Origin: Gammaproteobacteria bacterium
Lineage (GTDB): Bacteria > Pseudomonadota > Gammaproteobacteria > Steroidobacterales > Woeseiaceae
DNA length: 64,000 nt
Assembly: GCA_029861535.1 (NCBI GenBank)
Contig: JAOTZC010000002.1
Span: forward strand, 124,001 to 188,000
Direction: 5' to 3'
Below, in pieces: positions 12,319-22,711 of this stretch; the first letter of the stretch is position 1; each line of letters opens with the position of its first letter. The notes under the pieces are model-generated. The model had not been told where the DNA came from. It did no database searches and worked only from the letters and a program-made list of their open reading frames with translations. A program made the position numbers and the translations under genes.

Positions 12319-13296
12319 CTATTTATTGCGGCGCTTCTGGCGGCGATCGAGCCAGACGCCGAGACCTTTGGCGTTCAAATCGACATCAATGCCCAGCATC
12401 GACTTCATTGCGTCGTTACCGCCGCGATATCCGTGCGCAGTCAGTCGGCCCGCCAAATAGTCGAACATGCTTTCCTCGAGCGCCGCTTGCCGGTTTCTGG
12501 CCGTAGCGCAATCTAGCGCTATTTTCCGGTACGCCTCGATGTCGCCATGCAGGTCGGCCGCCAGACGTTCAAGATCGGCGACCCGGCTGTAATGAGTCAG
12601 ATAGACGAAATCAGGTTCACACGCAAGAATTCGATCATACGCAATGTGTGCCGCGTCCGGATCAAAATCGATAGGCGTCGCCGACGGATAAATAAACTCG
12701 CCGGCGACTGTGTCGAGTTCGCGATAGGAAATGCCAAAACTATCGCCCGTGAATACGCCACGCGATGATGGATCATTGAGCACATAATGATGTCGCGCGT
12801 GGCCTTCAGTATAGATCGTTTGCATCGCACGGCCGTTCAGCTCGAACCACATCTCATCGTCGGCCACAACAATACGATCGGCCGCAATCGGTTCCAACAC
12901 GCCGTAGACTTGGCGCGTCTCTTCAATGCCGTACACCGCTTCAACGCCGGCGATGAGTTTCGACGGCTCCACCATGTGCGGCGCACCGCGCGGATGAATA
13001 ACGCAACGCGCGTTTGGCAGCGCGCCCATCAGTTTGCCGGCGCCGCCAGCGTGGTCAAGATGTATGTGCGTTAAAAAAACGTAATCGACGTCACCGACGT
13101 CGAGCTCTTGTTGTCCCAGTGCATCGAGCAAAAGCGGTACGCTGTCATTGACGCCGGTATCGACGAAGGCCGCGCGACCGCCTTCGATAATCAGGTGGCT
13201 CGCATCCAGCAACGGGCGCGCGAATTCCGTGTCGATCGCAAGGATCCCGTCGTTGAGATGCGTAATTCCCGCCGGCGGCATGGTGGCGTCACGCAC
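12319..13296 (-). CDS. MBL-fold metallohydrolase
   Basis: FLTHIHLDHAGGAG; TEGHARHH; VFTGDSFG. Confidence 0.9.
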   Translation of the reverse strand: MRDATMPPAGITHLNDGILAIDTEFARPLLDASHLIIEGGRAAFVDTGVNDSVPLLLDALGQQELDVGDVDYVFLTHIHLDHAGGAGKLMGALPNARCVIHPRGAPHMVEPSKLIAGVEAVYGIEETRQVYGVLEPIAADRIVVADDEMWFELNGRAMQTIYTEGHARHHYVLNDPSSRGVFTGDSFGISYRELDTVAGEFIYPSATPIDFDPDAAHIAYDRILACEPDFVYLTHYSRVADLERLAADLHGDIEAYRKIALDCATARNRQAALEESMFDYLAGRLTAHGYRGGNDAMKSMLGIDVDLNAKGLGVWLDRRQKRRNK

Positions 13297-13300
13297 GGCG

Positions 13301-13915
13301 CTATTCGGGCGACGTCGTCTCGAGGCCTTCCAGCCTCGAGTTAAAACGAGCCAGCAACTTGACGTCGGCGTCTGTTAGCGGTGCCGCCATTTGCGTTATC
13401 ACGGCTTCCTTGCGCGTGCCGTTACGATACTGATTCAGAGACTCAATCAGATATTCTTCGTGCTGGCCCGCGAGCGACGGCCATGCCGGCGATACGCTGA
13501 TGCCATTCTGGCCATGACAGGCAACGCAAGTCACCGCAGCCTCCAGACTTACGTTTTGCGTGCCGCCGTTTTCGACAGTGTCGCTATTGAGCATGGCGAG
13601 ATACGCGGCGATGTCCTCTATGTCCTGGTCGCTCAGGCTCGTCACCTGCGCTTGCATCGTCGGATGTTCGCGCTCGCCATCCCGATACCCTTGCAAAGCG
13701 GCAACAATGTAGGCTGCTTTTTGGCCACCGAGCTTCGGCACTCGGTAAGACGGGTAGGCATTGCGATAACCTTCAATACCGTGACATCCAAGGCACGTGT
13801 ATGCAGGTATCTTGCCCCGCGCTGCATCGCCGGAGGCGTTGGCCGGCGGCACAAAAATCGCGTAGCCGAGCACCAGCGTCACCAATACGGCTGCGGTTTT
13901 CATCTTCGTAAGCAT
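13301..13915 (-). CDS. Di-haem cytochrome c (c4/c553-like)
   Basis: Two CxxCH motifs (CLGCH, CVACH) with N-terminal signal peptide. Confidence 0.9.
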   Translation of the reverse strand: MLTKMKTAAVLVTLVLGYAIFVPPANASGDAARGKIPAYTCLGCHGIEGYRNAYPSYRVPKLGGQKAAYIVAALQGYRDGEREHPTMQAQVTSLSDQDIEDIAAYLAMLNSDTVENGGTQNVSLEAAVTCVACHGQNGISVSPAWPSLAGQHEEYLIESLNQYRNGTRKEAVITQMAAPLTDADVKLLARFNSRLEGLETTSPE

Positions 13916-14078
13916 TTGAAATTCTAGGGTAATGTGCCGACCCGCGATATCGACCGACCGACCGGAGGCGCTATGGTAGTGAGACTTGGCTCCGAATTCC
14001 AGACATTGCGCACGGTATCTTTGCGCTAAGCTGCTAGCATTCCACCGAATATTCTGCCACCTCGCTCAAGGAATTCCC

Positions 14079-15383
14079 GTGAAAAAAGGCATCGTTGCAA
14101 TACTCGTCATTCTCGCGTTGATCGTTCTGGTCTCCCCCGGCCTTGTCGGCCGGCTCGCCGAAAAGTCGGTCGACGAGCAACTCCAATGGGCTGCCACGGA
14201 AAACAAAGAGGTTGTCATCACCTCAGAGAAGTTTGATCGCGGTTGGTTCTCGTCTGAGGGCCGCCACCGTATCGAGCTTGGCAAAACCGGGCCGGGCATG
14301 AAACTTCGCGAGCAGCTTGGTTTTCCCGCAGATGGCCCATCGCCGGCCGTGATTATCGAAACGCGCCTTGATCATGGTTTGATACCCGTTTCATCGATTA
14401 CTCGCGCCGAAGGTTCGCTTGCGCCGGGCCTCGGTCGCGCCGTATCGACCGTCAGCATCGAATCCATAGACGGCGACGTGACAGAACTGCCCGGCACCAT
14501 TTACAGCAAGGTCGGGCTCGATGGTGGGCTTGCGTCGCATTACTTTCTAGATGCCGGGTCGATGAAAGATATGAGCTGGGGTGCTGGCGATGTCGAAGTC
14601 AGTGCAGACACTGGTAGCGGCCGTGTCATTATCGACGGCGGTTTCGATTCATTTACTATGGTAAGTCCCGACGACAACAGCTATAGCGTCGGCAAATTCG
14701 AATTGTCCAGCGACATGACGATGACCGACTATGGGTATTCGGTTGGCGATATGGCGTTCGTGATTGACTCCATGAATATTTCGTCTGAACAGTCAGACGT
14801 CACTATGGGTCCTTTCAAGCTTGATGCAACGTCGGAGCTTGATGACGATCGCGTTAACGTCAAGACCAAGATGAACTTTGCAGTAGCCAGCTTGCCGCCT
14901 ATCGGCGACATTGCTTGGTCGATGGACATGGTGCTCACCGGATTGGACGCGGCCGCCACTGGCCGCTTGCAAAAAGCTCTTGAGCGCGCGCAAGGCACAC
15001 AAGATCCGACAATGTTGCTTTCCATGGTCGAAGACGATCTGATGGATTTGGCCGCCGGCGGATTCGAAATGCGCTTCGATCAACTCGATGTCACACTGCC
15101 GCAGGGTACAGTCTTTACAAAGTTTGCTTTCGACCTTCCAGCATCCGATCGCCAATCGTTCGCTTGGACCGGTGTACTACTGTCGCTCGAAGCCTCCGCC
15201 GACATCAAGATTCCATCGGAGCTGTACGACATGGCGACGGCGATGAATCCACAGGCGAACATGGCCGTTGCCATGGGTATCTTAAAAAAGAACGGCGACA
15301 CCTATGAAATGACGGCCGAATATAAAAAAGGATTGCTGACCGTTAACGGCGCGCCGATGCCAATTCCGCTACCTGGGTCGTAG
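14079..15383 (+). CDS. DUF945 (YdgA-like) family protein
   Basis: MKKGIVAILVILALIVLVSPGLVGRLAEKSVDEQ...FDRGWFSSEGRHRIEL pattern; GTG start at 14079. Confidence 0.78.
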   Translation: MKKGIVAILVILALIVLVSPGLVGRLAEKSVDEQLQWAATENKEVVITSEKFDRGWFSSEGRHRIELGKTGPGMKLREQLGFPADGPSPAVIIETRLDHGLIPVSSITRAEGSLAPGLGRAVSTVSIESIDGDVTELPGTIYSKVGLDGGLASHYFLDAGSMKDMSWGAGDVEVSADTGSGRVIIDGGFDSFTMVSPDDNSYSVGKFELSSDMTMTDYGYSVGDMAFVIDSMNISSEQSDVTMGPFKLDATSELDDDRVNVKTKMNFAVASLPPIGDIAWSMDMVLTGLDAAATGRLQKALERAQGTQDPTMLLSMVEDDLMDLAAGGFEMRFDQLDVTLPQGTVFTKFAFDLPASDRQSFAWTGVLLSLEASADIKIPSELYDMATAMNPQANMAVAMGILKKNGDTYEMTAEYKKGLLTVNGAPMPIPLPGS

Positions 15384-15415
15384 TACCCGGCCCGCGCGTG
15401 TCGCACTCCTCATCG

Positions 15416-15489
15416 TCATGGCTCGGTCCGATAGCAGCCATGCGCCACATATTGGTTGGCACCTTGTTGAATACGCTGCGCTTTACTTC
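15416..15489. repeat. Split copy of the 29-nt loop-core repeat (TCATGGCTCG ... TACGCTGCGCTTTACTTC)
   Basis: Core halves at 15416-15425 and 15472-15489 separated by 46 nt; compare 50197-50225 and 55068-55096. Confidence 0.7.
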
Positions 15490-15514
15490 CGCTGCACAGC
15501 ATCACACCCGCAGC

Positions 15515-17269
15515 TTAAGCCTGCAAATCAATCTCGGTGGCGCGGTGGCAGCATACTGTCGTCGCGCCGATAGCGGTCGGCGCTGGTAACTCTGTCGTGC
15601 ATCTAGATTCTGCGTATGCGCAACGCGGATGAAACGCGCAGCCTGTTGGTGGTGACAATATCGATGGCACTTCGCCGGACAAGGACGTATGCGCGATTCC
15701 GGCCTCAGGATCGGGAACCGGTACCGCGTCGATTAACGCGCGCGTGTATGGATGTTTCGGCGAGCCGAACACTGTCTGGCCATCGGCACACTCGACAAGC
15801 CTGCCCAAATACATAACCAACACGCGATGACTGATCGAGCTCACAACGCCGAGGTCGTGAGAGATAAACAGTATCGAAAGTCCAGTGCGGCCTTGTATGT
15901 CTTGCAGCAGCTTAAGAATTTGTTCGCGCACTGTGCCGTCGAGCGCTGCAACCGCCTCGTCACAAATCAGCACCTTCGGCTCGACGATCAGCGCCCGCGC
16001 GATCGCGACTCGCTGCGCCTGGCCGCCGGATAATTCGTGCGGATAGCGCTGTAGAAACTCGGCGCCCAAGTCGACCTGCTCAAGAATTCTGATAACCCGC
16101 TCGCGACAAGCTCGCCGATCGAGCGAGGGCTCGTGAACCGACAGCGGCTCGACAACGATGTCGCTCACTCGCATTTGTGGATTCAGCGAGCCGGCCGGGT
16201 CCTGAAAAATAAGTTGCAGCTCGCGGCGTATTTGTTGTCGCCGAGAGCGGGCATCCCGCGGCAGCGTTTCACCGAGAAAACTGACCGCGCCGGACTCCGC
16301 CGCTACCAGCCCAAGCAAGGCCCGCACAAGACTTGACTTGCCAGAGCCCGACTCGCCGACGATGGCGACAGTTTCGCCCTTTCTTAAGGCCAGGTCCACG
16401 CTTTTGACGGCGTGCAGCCGCCCGTATCCCGGCTCACGATAGCTGACCGACGCACCATCAACGCGCAGCAATGCTTTGCCGGACACCGGTTGCGGGGCAA
16501 TGCTCTGCTTGAGCCGCGGCGCCGCTTCGAGTAATGAGACAGTATGTGCGCACTTGGGTGTTCCGAACACCTGACGCGTTGCGCCAGATTCTACTAGGCC
16601 GCCATTTTCCAGCACCAACATGCGATCGCAATGACCGGCCACGACGCCCAGATCGTGCGTAATCAACAACAGGGCGGTGTCTTTGCGAATAGTGTCGAGC
16701 AGTTCGAGAATCTGTGCCTGCACCGTAACGTCCAATGCCGTCGTCGGCTCGTCGGCAATCAACAGATCGGGGCTGGTGATCAGCGCCGACGCGATCATTG
16801 CGCGTTGTCGCATGCCGCCAGATAGCTGGTGCGGGTAGGCGCCGCTTTGTCGTTTTGGGTCGGGCAGACCAACAGACTCGAGCGTCTCAATCACGCGAGC
16901 GTCGGCTTCTGCTCCTGCGGCGATGTTGTGTGCGATCAGGATACGCCGCAGCTGTTCGCCAATTCGAAGATACGGGTTAAGTGCCTGCGTCGGATCCTGG
17001 AATACAATCGACACACGCGTTGCCCGCAGTTTGTCGAACGCCCTATCGTCCGCGCCGACGAACTCCTCACCGGCAAATTTGATACTGCCGCTAATCTCAG
17101 CCGTCGCCGGCAATAAACCAAGTATTGCCAGCGCCGTCTGCGTCTTGCCCGAACCAGATTCCCCGACGAGTCCTACCGACTCGCCGCTATCGATCGCGAA
17201 CGAAAGATCGTCAACGGCCACGACATCACCGTAACGTATGCCGAGCTGACAGATGTTTAACAGACTCAT
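15515..17269 (-). CDS. Oligopeptide/dipeptide ABC transporter ATP-binding protein, duplicated (OppD-OppF fusion / YejF-like)
   Basis: Two Walker A motifs ([18 protein letters not shown]) and two ABC signatures ([24 protein letters not shown]); start MSLLNICQ at 17269. Confidence 0.93.
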   Translation of the reverse strand: MSLLNICQLGIRYGDVVAVDDLSFAIDSGESVGLVGESGSGKTQTALAILGLLPATAEISGSIKFAGEEFVGADDRAFDKLRATRVSIVFQDPTQALNPYLRIGEQLRRILIAHNIAAGAEADARVIETLESVGLPDPKRQSGAYPHQLSGGMRQRAMIASALITSPDLLIADEPTTALDVTVQAQILELLDTIRKDTALLLITHDLGVVAGHCDRMLVLENGGLVESGATRQVFGTPKCAHTVSLLEAAPRLKQSIAPQPVSGKALLRVDGASVSYREPGYGRLHAVKSVDLALRKGETVAIVGESGSGKSSLVRALLGLVAAESGAVSFLGETLPRDARSRRQQIRRELQLIFQDPAGSLNPQMRVSDIVVEPLSVHEPSLDRRACRERVIRILEQVDLGAEFLQRYPHELSGGQAQRVAIARALIVEPKVLICDEAVAALDGTVREQILKLLQDIQGRTGLSILFISHDLGVVSSISHRVLVMYLGRLVECADGQTVFGSPKHPYTRALIDAVPVPDPEAGIAHTSLSGEVPSILSPPTGCAFHPRCAYAESRCTTELPAPTAIGATTVCCHRATEIDLQA

Positions 17270-18111
17270 CTGTTTTGCCTCGCGTCGAACAGGTCGCGGA
17301 GTCCATCGCCGAGAAAATTGAAGCACATCAATATCAATGCCAGCAGACCGCCTGGTATCAGCAACATCCACGGCGCGCTTTCCATCTGATTAACGCCGGC
17401 ATTAACGAGTGCGCCCAGCGACGTCTGTGGCTCCTGAATACCCAAGCCTAGGAAGCTCAAGAAAGACTCGACTAAAATTGCCTGCGGAATCGTCAACGTT
17501 ACGTAAACAATGACGACGCCCATTAGGTTTGGCGCGATGTGTCGCAAGATGATGCGTGCGGTCGAAACACCATTCAGTCGCGCCGCTTCGACAAATTCCC
17601 GCTCGCGCAAGCTCAGTGTTTGACCGCGAACAATGCGCGCCATATCAAGCCAGTTTATCGCGCCGATAGCGACAAAGATCAGCAGAAAATTTCGCTCGAA
17701 AACAACCATCAAAAGAATGACGAAAAAGATAAACGGCATGGCATATAGCGCATCGACAAAGCGCATCATCACAGCATCCACGCGTCCGCCGACATATCCG
17801 GCAAACGCTCCATAAAGTACGCCGATTACGAGGCTGACAATACTCGCAACGATCGCGACCAGCAGTGTTACGCGGATGCCCATCATTGTGCGCACGAACA
17901 AATCGCGGCCGAGATCATCGGTACCAAACCAATGCATGTCAGCCAAGCCGGGCGCCTCGAGAATGCGGCCGAAATCAGTTTCCAGGTAGTTGTTCTGACT
18001 GACTAACGGCAGCAAGACAGCCAAAACCGCGATCGCCGCAAGTATGCCGCCGCTGACATTGACTGCTCGGTTTCGCCGTATGCGTCGATAAAGACGAAGC
18101 ACCGCGCTCAT
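17266..18111 (-). CDS. Peptide ABC transporter permease (OppC-like)
   Basis: 281 aa; WFGTDDLGRDLFVRTMMGIRVTL; 4-bp overlap with the ATPase gene. Confidence 0.93.
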   Translation of the reverse strand: MSAVLRLYRRIRRNRAVNVSGGILAAIAVLAVLLPLVSQNNYLETDFGRILEAPGLADMHWFGTDDLGRDLFVRTMMGIRVTLLVAIVASIVSLVIGVLYGAFAGYVGGRVDAVMMRFVDALYAMPFIFFVILLMVVFERNFLLIFVAIGAINWLDMARIVRGQTLSLREREFVEAARLNGVSTARIILRHIAPNLMGVVIVYVTLTIPQAILVESFLSFLGLGIQEPQTSLGALVNAGVNQMESAPWMLLIPGGLLALILMCFNFLGDGLRDLFDARQNR

Positions 18112-19034
18112 CGGTAACGCACCCGAGGATCGATGACGCCATACAAAATATCGACGATCAGGTTTAAGAGCACAATCAGCGCCGCATAAAAAATCACAAT
18201 ACCGAGCACCAGCGTGTAATCGCGATTCAATGCGCCGGTAACGAAGAACTGTCCGAGGCCCGGAATTCCAAATATTTGTTCGACAACAACCGAACCGGTC
18301 AGCACCGACGCGATGGCTGGGCCCATGTAGGACAACACCGGCAACATCGCTGGTTTCATCGCGTGATAACGGACAACGGCATAGGTGCCAAGACCTTGTG
18401 CCCGGGCCGTGCGTATGAAACCGCTGCCCAGCACGTCGATCATGCTGGCACGGGTTAGTCGAGAAATGTACGCGATCTGTGGAAGCGCCAGTGCGATTAC
18501 CGGCAACAACATCCGCGATACACCCGACGAGCCACTCCAGCCCGCGGGCAACCAGTTCAGCTTCACCGCCAGAAACAACACCAACAGTGGCGCGATAACA
18601 AATATCGGTATCGAGATACCACTCATCGCAAAGCCCATTGCGACCCGATCGGTAACGGTATTTTGCTTCAGCGCTGCGAGCGTTCCGAGGCCGACGCCAA
18701 TAACGACACCGACTATGATCGCCATCACGCCCAGGCGGATCGACAACGGAAATGCATCGGCAATGAGTTCGCTGACCGTATGGTCGCGGTAACGATAGGA
18801 AGGACCGAAGTCGCCTTGAAGCACGCCGCTCAAGTAACGCACGAATTGCTTCGGCAATGATTCGTCAAGATGATAATAGGCTTCGATATTTGCGGCGACA
18901 GCATCGGGCAGAACCCGTTCTTCATCGAACGGGCCGCCCGGTGCGGCATGCACCAGTAAGAATGAAAGAACGACAACGAACAGTAAGGTCGGAATCGCCC
19001 CCAGCAGTCTCTTCAGTACGTATTGAGCCAACAC
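18108..19034 (-). CDS. Peptide ABC transporter permease (OppB-like)
   Basis: 308 aa; MLAQYVLKRLLGAIPTLLFVVVLSFLLVHAAPGGPFD. Confidence 0.93.
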   Translation of the reverse strand: MLAQYVLKRLLGAIPTLLFVVVLSFLLVHAAPGGPFDEERVLPDAVAANIEAYYHLDESLPKQFVRYLSGVLQGDFGPSYRYRDHTVSELIADAFPLSIRLGVMAIIVGVVIGVGLGTLAALKQNTVTDRVAMGFAMSGISIPIFVIAPLLVLFLAVKLNWLPAGWSGSSGVSRMLLPVIALALPQIAYISRLTRASMIDVLGSGFIRTARAQGLGTYAVVRYHAMKPAMLPVLSYMGPAIASVLTGSVVVEQIFGIPGLGQFFVTGALNRDYTLVLGIVIFYAALIVLLNLIVDILYGVIDPRVRYR

Positions 19035-19063
19035 GTCTCCGTTGGGTGTGCCGCGCTCAAAAG

Positions 19064-20665
19064 CTAATGTGCGGCGCTGAGACTCAAGTGCCGACTGTAA
19101 TGGTAATCCAGCACATTGTCCTCCCAGCCATGCACATCCGGGTGTACCAGGTGTTTGCTGACGTAGAAATACAGCGGAACAATGGCATGGTCGGCAAGTA
19201 GAACGCGCTCAGCCTCTTCGAGATAAAGGCGTCGGCGATCGAGGTCAGTCTGCTCGGCAGCACGATGCACCAGCGAATCATAAGTTTCATTCGCATAGCC
19301 CGGCATGTTCGATGGGCTGTCGCTGAGCATTAGCGCCAGAAAGCTTTGTGCGTCGTCATAATCGCCAATCCAGCTGGCACGAAACATCTGTGTCGTGTCG
19401 CGGTCGTGTATGTTCTGCAGCAGAACCTGAAATTCTTCGCTAATCAGTGTCGTTTCAACGCCGAGGACGTCACGCCACATTGCCTGCACGGCAAGTGCAA
19501 TACGCTTTTGTGTGTCGGACGTGTTGTAGCGCAGCTCTATGCGTGCCGGGTTCTCAGCACTGTATCCGGCCTGTTCGTAAAAACTACGCGCGATCACGTT
19601 GCGGTCGACTTGCGGCAGCTCCGCAAAACCAAGCTGCGGCGGCGTGTAATTGTAGGTCCCTGGCGGGACCCAGCTATACGCGGGTGCCTCGCCGCGGCCG
19701 GTAAATTTTTCGATTAGCACCTCACGATTAATCGCCATCGACAATGCCGAACGCAAGTCAACATCGTCTTTGAATGGCGGCCGTGTCAGATTGAAGCCGT
19801 AATAATAAACGCCCAGGTACGGCGCGACACGAAGCTCGTCGCCATACTGTTCACTTATTTGTTTGAAATTCTCCGGCGGCACGCTGCTTGTCACATGCAG
19901 CTCGCCGGCGCGATAACGGTTTAGTTCGGACATCTCTTCAGTCAATACATGGTGATACACGCGATCGATTGCCGTGTTCGCGTTGTCCCAATAGAACTCG
20001 TTTCGCGTTAGCCTGAGCAGCGAGCCCGGTTCCCAAGATTCTAATTTATAAGCCCCGTTTGAAATCAATGCCCGCGCAGAATTTCCGTCGTTGCTCGCAT
20101 CGTACGCCGGGTGCGCCGGAAACGTGCTTGGGTGCGTCAGCAAGCTCAGTAGATAAGGTACCGGCCGCCGCAACGTAATCTTGAGGGTTCGCACATCTAC
20201 TGCTTCGACGCCCAGCGATTCAACCGCAAGCTTACCGCTGATAATGTCGTTGGCATTTACCACATCGGAGACTGTCTGCGCATAAAACGACGCGACGGCA
20301 GGATCGACAAGGCGCCTGAGCCCCAGCACGAAATGTTCCGCCGTTAGTGACTCGCCCGACGACCAACGCGCCCCTTCGCGAATCGTAAACGTGTAGATCA
20401 AGCCATCGTCGGACACCTGCCAGCGTTCGGCGCCACGCTCGACCAGCTCGCCGTCAGGCGAATGGCCAAGCAATCCCTCATTGATATCTCGCAGCACGTC
20501 GGCCGCCTGAACGCTGCGCGCTTTTTGTGGATCAAGCGATTCAGGATCCGTGCCCAGTCCGCGATGCAGCGTGATCTGGTGGTCGGCCGAATCGTCAATC
20601 GTACAGGCCGCAAAAGCGGCAATTGCCAAGCACAACAAACCCAGCAGCATGCGCACGGAATACAT
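19064..20665 (-). CDS. Peptide ABC transporter substrate-binding lipoprotein (OppA-like)
   Basis: SBP_bac_5-like (LHRGLGTDPESLDPQKARSVQAADVLRDINEGL); N-terminal signal with Cys. Confidence 0.92.
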   Translation of the reverse strand: MYSVRMLLGLLCLAIAAFAACTIDDSADHQITLHRGLGTDPESLDPQKARSVQAADVLRDINEGLLGHSPDGELVERGAERWQVSDDGLIYTFTIREGARWSSGESLTAEHFVLGLRRLVDPAVASFYAQTVSDVVNANDIISGKLAVESLGVEAVDVRTLKITLRRPVPYLLSLLTHPSTFPAHPAYDASNDGNSARALISNGAYKLESWEPGSLLRLTRNEFYWDNANTAIDRVYHHVLTEEMSELNRYRAGELHVTSSVPPENFKQISEQYGDELRVAPYLGVYYYGFNLTRPPFKDDVDLRSALSMAINREVLIEKFTGRGEAPAYSWVPPGTYNYTPPQLGFAELPQVDRNVIARSFYEQAGYSAENPARIELRYNTSDTQKRIALAVQAMWRDVLGVETTLISEEFQVLLQNIHDRDTTQMFRASWIGDYDDAQSFLALMLSDSPSNMPGYANETYDSLVHRAAEQTDLDRRRLYLEEAERVLLADHAIVPLYFYVSKHLVHPDVHGWEDNVLDYHYSRHLSLSAAH

Positions 20666-22614
20666 TACGCGGACTTTTTCAGCTGGCGTTTCTTCAGGTG
20701 AATCAAGATTAACGAGACGGCCGACGGCGTCATGCCCTCGAGCCGCGACGCCTGGCCAAGCGTTGCCGGCCTGGATGCCTCAAGCCGTTGCCGCGCCTCG
20801 TTCGACAAACCATCTACGGATGCATAGTCGAGATCCGCGGGCAGCCGCAACGATTCCTGTTTTTCCTGCTTCTTTATTTCACGTTGTTGGCGCTCGATGT
20901 AACCCGCGTATTTGGCCCGCACATCGAGCTGAAGTGCGATTTGCTCATAATCTTCGTCATGTAAGTTGCCGTCGCCGTTTTTGTTGGCGTCGTGGTCGCC
21001 GCCCTGAGTCACGAGACTACCGACCATCGACAGGGCTGACACATTTGTATAGCCAAGCTCCGGGCGCTTTAGGAGATCCGCTGCAGTCGATTCCCGCGTC
21101 AGCTCGGTGCCGAGCAGCGCTTGGTCTGCCGCGGTAAGCGAATCGGGTCGAATCATGATGCCATCGAGTCGCGTTTGCTCACGATCCACAGCTACACGCT
21201 TTTCTTCGAATGACGCCCAGCGTTTGTCATTGACCAGGCCCAGCCTGCGGCCGATGGGTGTTAGGCGCTGGTCGGCGTTGTCTTCCCTGAGCGTCAGCCG
21301 ATATTCGGCGCGACTCGTAAACATGCGATACGGCTCACTAACGCCGCGCGTAATCAGGTCGTCGACGAGCACGCCAATATAAGCCTCGTGGCGTTCAGGA
21401 AACCAGGTCTCCTGACCGGCCGCTTCGTGTGCTGCATTGATGCCGGCGAGCAGACCCTGCGCGGCAGCCTCTTCGTAACCGGTCGTGCCATTAATCTGAC
21501 CGGCGAAGTAAAGACCATTGACGAATTTCGTCGCCAGCGTCGGTTTCAGGTCACGTGGATCGAAATAATCGTATTCGATCGCGTAACCGGCCTGCGTGAT
21601 GTGTGCGTTTTCGAACCCGGGTATCGAACGGACAAAGCACACCTGCGTTTCATAAGGCAGGCTCGTCGAAATACCGTTCGGATATACCTCGTGTGTCGAG
21701 AGCCCCTCTGGTTCGACGAAAATCTGGTGCGATGCTTTGTCGGCGAATCGCACGACTTTGTCTTCAACTGACGGGCAGTAGCGGGGTCCAACACCTTCGA
21801 TTAACCCGGAGTGCATTGGCGACTCACTGAGAGAGGCGCGGATAATATCGTGCGTCTGCTCGGTTGTTTTGGTGATGTGACAAGATACTTGCTGCGGATG
21901 CATCGAGCGCCTTCCAATGAAAGAAAAGACCGGCGTCGGCGTATCGCCCGGCTGTTCCTGCATCACGTCGAAATTCAATGTCTTGCCATCGAGCCGCGGT
22001 GGCGTGCCGGTTTTCAGGCGTGCAACGCGAAACGGCATTTCGCGCAGCCGATCGGCGAGCCGATTCGACGGCGCGTCACCGGCGCGACCGCCGGCGGTTT
22101 CTGTTCGGCCAATCAATATGCGGCCGCCGAGAAACGTACCAACCGTTAGGACAACGGTCTTGGCGAAAAAGCGCAGACCGAGGCCGGTAACGACGCCCGC
22201 CACCCGATCGCCGGCCGCGCCATCGTTTTCGATGATTAGATCCTCGACCGACTGTTGAAAGATTGCGAGGCCCGGCTGATTTTCGAGCATGTTGCGAATA
22301 GCCAGGCGATAAAGCTGTCGGTCAGCTTGCGCGCGAGTCGCACGCACGGCGGGACCTTTGCTCGCATTCAAGGTGCGAAATTGAATGCCGGCTTGATCGA
22401 TCGCTACTGCCATCGCGCCGCCCAATGCATCGACTTCCCGCGTCAAATGGCCTTTGCCAATGCCGCCGATCGCCGGATTGCAGCTCATTTGCCCCAGCGT
22501 CGCGAGGTTCTGCGTGATCAAAAGTGTTTTTGCACCAGCGCGCGCGGCAGCCAACGAGGCTTCCGTACCAGCGTGACCGCCACCGATCACTATGACGTCA
22601 TACATGTCAGACAT
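20665..22614 (-). CDS. mnmG: tRNA uridine-5-carboxymethylaminomethyl modification enzyme MnmG (GidA)
   Basis: [44 protein letters not shown]; 649 aa. Confidence 0.97.
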   Translation of the reverse strand: MSDMYDVIVIGGGHAGTEASLAAARAGAKTLLITQNLATLGQMSCNPAIGGIGKGHLTREVDALGGAMAVAIDQAGIQFRTLNASKGPAVRATRAQADRQLYRLAIRNMLENQPGLAIFQQSVEDLIIENDGAAGDRVAGVVTGLGLRFFAKTVVLTVGTFLGGRILIGRTETAGGRAGDAPSNRLADRLREMPFRVARLKTGTPPRLDGKTLNFDVMQEQPGDTPTPVFSFIGRRSMHPQQVSCHITKTTEQTHDIIRASLSESPMHSGLIEGVGPRYCPSVEDKVVRFADKASHQIFVEPEGLSTHEVYPNGISTSLPYETQVCFVRSIPGFENAHITQAGYAIEYDYFDPRDLKPTLATKFVNGLYFAGQINGTTGYEEAAAQGLLAGINAAHEAAGQETWFPERHEAYIGVLVDDLITRGVSEPYRMFTSRAEYRLTLREDNADQRLTPIGRRLGLVNDKRWASFEEKRVAVDREQTRLDGIMIRPDSLTAADQALLGTELTRESTAADLLKRPELGYTNVSALSMVGSLVTQGGDHDANKNGDGNLHDEDYEQIALQLDVRAKYAGYIERQQREIKKQEKQESLRLPADLDYASVDGLSNEARQRLEASRPATLGQASRLEGMTPSAVSLILIHLKKRQLKKSA

Positions 22615-22711
22615 TGATCAAAAATTGAACAACGAAGGCCGCGCATTTTAACGGCAGCCGGCTTTACATGCACGGCCCTGGGCCCCAAGATAGCGCGCCA
22701 GAAACCATCAG

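Noticed and set aside
22620-22711. Possible small RNA or regulatory element between mnmG and the TAP-like hydrolase
   Set aside because: No convincing promoter/terminator pair or conserved structure visible in this short divergent intergenic region.
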